Positions 23,276 to 24,610 of a stretch of DNA of 24,610 bases are shown one piece after another. Location: the IMG/VR virus record IMGVR_UViG_3300025141_000711, positions 1-24,610 of that record. One strand, written 5' to 3'. The first letter of the stretch is position 1; every line of letters starts with the position of its first letter. Origin of the DNA: a virus. The notes under the pieces were generated by a model. That model had not been told where the DNA came from. It made no database searches and saw only the letters and a list, made by a program, of their open reading frames with translations. A program made the translations under genes and the position numbers.

Positions 23276-24046
23276 ATGGGTATTAATTTAGACAAGATGC
23301 GAGACAAGCTCGCTAACCTTCGAGGAGACGGAAACTCAGATTCAGTGTTCTGGCGCCCCGAGGACGGGGAACAGACTATTCGCATCGTGCCGACGGCCGA
23401 TGGGGACCCCTTCAAGGAGATGCATTTTCATTATAATGTAGAAAAGGGGGGCTTTTTGTGCCCCAAACGCAACTACGGCGACGCATGTCCCGTTTGTGAA
23501 TTCGCCTCGCAGCTTTGGCGCGAGGGAGTCGATAACAACGATGATCACAGCAAGAAGACTGCAAAGTCTCTTTTCGTGCGACAGCGCTTTTTCAGCCCCG
23601 TGATGGTTCGCGGTGAGGAAGAGAAGGGTGTGCGTGTATGGGGTTATGGCAAGACTGCCTACGAGAACCTCTTGACGCTCGTGCTTAATCCGGAGTATGG
23701 TGATATCACCGATACCGAAGCAGGCACGGATCTCACAATGACCTACGGGAAGCCACCAGGCGCTTCCTTCCCACAGACGAAGCTTGTGCCTCGTCGCCGG
23801 TCATCCCCGCTATGCGAGGACTTGACGCCCGAGAAGTGCGTCGAACTCCTAGACAGCATCCCAGATTTTGGGGGCCTATTTGAGCGAAAGACGACTTCAG
23901 ATGTCCAGAATATACTGGATAATTTTGTTCACTCCCAGGTCGAAGACCCGGAATCAGTGAGCAGCGAGACCACGAAGTATGGAAAGACCACGGACAGCGA
24001 AACCAACGCTGTCGACCAAGCTTTCGCAGAGTTAGGGTCTCTTTAA
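23276..24046 (+). CDS. Single-stranded DNA-binding protein, gp32-like
   Basis: A 256-residue protein with a basic start (MGINLDKMRDKLANLRGDG) and AAAGGAAAA before the ATG. The zinc-binding cluster typical of gp32 is present: H50 and H52 (MHFHYN), C62 (FLCPKR) and C71-PV-C74 (ACPVCEF), close to T4's H64/C77/C87/C90. Conserved Trp/Phe/Lys stretches follow (ENLLTLVLNPEYGDITD and the DLTMTYGKPPG turn). The C-terminus ends in SETNAVDQAFAELGSL, an acidic/hydrophobic tail that in T4 recruits replication proteins. Shorter than T4 gp32 (301). It coats unwound DNA during replication, recombination and repair. A conserved hairpin follows 10-40 bases downstream, and a leader hairpin precedes it. No family-B polymerase or clamp is in view; the partner polymerase may be the family-A gene upstream. 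Confidence 0.92.
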   Translation: MGINLDKMRDKLANLRGDGNSDSVFWRPEDGEQTIRIVPTADGDPFKEMHFHYNVEKGGFLCPKRNYGDACPVCEFASQLWREGVDNNDDHSKKTAKSLFVRQRFFSPVMVRGEEEKGVRVWGYGKTAYENLLTLVLNPEYGDITDTEAGTDLTMTYGKPPGASFPQTKLVPRRRSSPLCEDLTPEKCVELLDSIPDFGGLFERKTTSDVQNILDNFVHSQVEDPESVSSETTKYGKTTDSETNAVDQAFAELGSL

Positions 24047-24056
24047 GTCCCCCCCA

Positions 24057-24086
24057 CAGGGAGGCACAGGGTTATCAGGTGTCTCA
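24057..24086 (+). repeat. First copy of a conserved hairpin, between gp32 and the Hc1-like gene
   Basis: CAGGGAGGCACAGGG-TTATCAG with closing GTGTCTCA. GAGGCAC (24061-24067) pairs with GTGTCTC (24079-24085; one G-U wobble) around loop AGGGTTATCAG. The same element recurs at 24305-24333 with a compensatory change. There is no T run; the next gene's ribosome site (AAGGAAG) follows 7-13 bases later. Confidence 0.75.
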
Positions 24087-24103
24087 TATAGAAAGGAAGA
24101 ATT

Positions 24104-24292
24104 ATGACTACTGAAACCAATCGTCTAGAACAACTGATTACACTCCTTGAGGAAACTCGGGCCGATCACGATAAGTTCTTTACTAGCGGCAACAACGCCG
24201 CAGGAACGCGTCTTCGTAAAACTATGCAGGAAGTGAAGACGCTAGCTCAGGCACTCCGCGTCGAGGTCCAAGACACCAAAAACGCAGAGTAA
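24104..24292 (+). CDS. Hc1 (histone H1-like) family DNA-binding protein
   Basis: A 62-residue protein with AAGGAAG upstream of the ATG. LEQLITLLEETRADHDKFF then TSGNNAAGTRLRKTMQEVKTLAQALRVEV: the 'GNxAAGtRlRk.mqE.K.lAq.lR' pattern (residues about 29-55) is that of the Hc1-type histone-like proteins of Chlamydiae and many Bacteroidota, as I know them. The usual lysine/alanine-rich C-terminal tail is missing, so only the folded helical hairpin remains. It probably binds DNA and may pack or protect phage or host DNA. Located right after gp32 and separated by a conserved hairpin. The stop TAA is the loop of a CAGAG/CTCTG hairpin (24285-24297). Confidence 0.7.
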   Translation: MTTETNRLEQLITLLEETRADHDKFFTSGNNAAGTRLRKTMQEVKTLAQALRVEVQDTKNAE

Positions 24293-24304
24293 CTCTGACA
24301 GCCG

Positions 24305-24333
24305 CAGGGAGGCCCGGGGATACAGGGGCCTCA
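24305..24333 (+). repeat. Second copy of the conserved hairpin, downstream of the Hc1-like gene
   Basis: CAGGGAGGCCCGGGGATACAG and closing GGGCCTCA. GAGGCCC (24309-24315) pairs with GGGCCTC (24326-24332) around GGGGATACAG. Compared with 24061-24085, an A-T pair has become C-G on both sides at once, and a G-U has become G-C, which supports selection on the RNA (or DNA) structure. No T run follows; the next ATG is 28 bases later. Confidence 0.75.
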
Positions 24334-24360
24334 CACTTATCAAATAGAAGGGAATAAAAA

Positions 24361-24528
24361 ATGAGTGAAGAAGAAAAGATGTTGCAAATGCTGAAGGCAA
24401 TTGATGATAGTAATATTGACTATGAGCATCCCATTTGGGAGCGGTCAATCAAAGAGGGGTTCCACGATGAGCTGCAAGATTTTGCAGCCTCATGTATGTT
24501 GCGCCCGGGAAGTACGGAGGGAATTTAA
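24361..24528 (+). CDS. Small acidic protein, function unknown
   Basis: A 55-residue protein too short for most gene lists. GAAGGGAATAAAAA precedes the ATG at 24361, which gives a ribosome site. It begins MSEEEKMLQMLKAIDDSNID, with an acidic helix, then a Trp (HPIWERSIKEGFHDEL) and ends CMLRPGSTEGI. No motif was recognised. Intact stop (TAA) and a ribosome site, then the next gene two bases after, support that it is real. Confidence 0.65.
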   Translation: MSEEEKMLQMLKAIDDSNIDYEHPIWERSIKEGFHDELQDFAASCMLRPGSTEGI

Positions 24529-24530
24529 AA

Positions 24531-24610
24531 ATGGGTGATTTTATTAAGAAGTTGCGAGAGCTGGGCGTCGAGGACGACGGCACTGTGACGTTGAATTATA
24601 GTGAGGGCTG
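24531..24610 (+). CDS. Start of a small gene, cut by the window end
   Basis: ATG at 24531 with GGAGGG 9-14 bases upstream, two bases after the previous stop. The visible part is MGDFIKKLRELGVEDDGTVT, then LNYSEG. The 3' end is outside the window; function unknown. Confidence 0.6.
   Translation, partial: MGDFIKKLRELGVEDDGTVTLNYSEG

Noticed and set aside
1-24610. tRNA genes, CRISPR arrays, insertion sequences, integrase or attachment sites
   Set aside because: None was recognised by reading; gaps are under 100 bases and too short for most of them. A dedicated tRNA scan was not possible.

Overview
The window looks like part of the genome of a distant T4-type ("far-T4") myovirus. All convincing genes lie on the + strand and are tightly packed, often with 0-30 base gaps or ATGA overlaps, and no gap exceeds 100 bases. 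The signature genes are T4-type: gp23-like major capsid protein, gp18-like sheath, gp19-like tube, gp26-like hub-assembly protein, long tape measure, gp53-like wedge protein and gp32-like ssDNA-binding protein. The proteins are divergent and several are much larger than the T4 versions. The host cannot be read directly. An Hc1 (histone H1-like) gene and a short family-A DNA polymerase, where T4 itself has family B, recall phages of Bacteroidota and relatives, but that is inference.

Layout. Bases 1-1602 hold the C-terminal part of a tail fibre or other adhesin with four VGIGT-type repeats. Bases 1679-4600 are the head module: acidic scaffold, then capsid protein, closed by a strong hairpin terminator at 4637-4667. 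Bases 4706-10517 are the neck and contractile-tail module: an unassigned neck/structural protein, a gp15-like tail-completion protein, a 955-residue sheath and the tube. Bases 10536-15470 carry tail assembly and baseplate genes: a gp26-like protein whose last codons sit on a seven-T run in front of a second-frame extension, a small unknown, a tape measure with coiled coil and membrane-like helices, a baseplate/tube-initiator-like protein and a gp53-like protein. Bases 15484-20644 encode a giant 1285-residue baseplate-hub candidate and an unassigned probable structural protein.

At about 20.68 kb the content switches abruptly to replication and nucleotide metabolism: a compact family-A polymerase without an exonuclease domain, a 72-residue unknown, a MazG-like pyrophosphohydrolase, a divergent FtsZ/tubulin-like protein, gp32, an Hc1-like protein and two small unknown genes, the last cut by the window edge. 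The first four are chained with 4-base ATGA overlaps and so are probably translationally coupled.

The least ordinary parts are: the FtsZ/tubulin-like gene beside gp32; the polymerase with an HDA in place of the HDE motif; a possible +1/-2 frameshift after the gp26-like gene; two homologous hairpins with a compensatory base-pair change after gp32 and after the Hc1-like gene; and a CTATTTA element found in five gaps between structural genes, several times as half of an inverted repeat. No tRNA, CRISPR array, insertion sequence or integrase was seen. All matches are from reading the sequence by eye; no database search was run.
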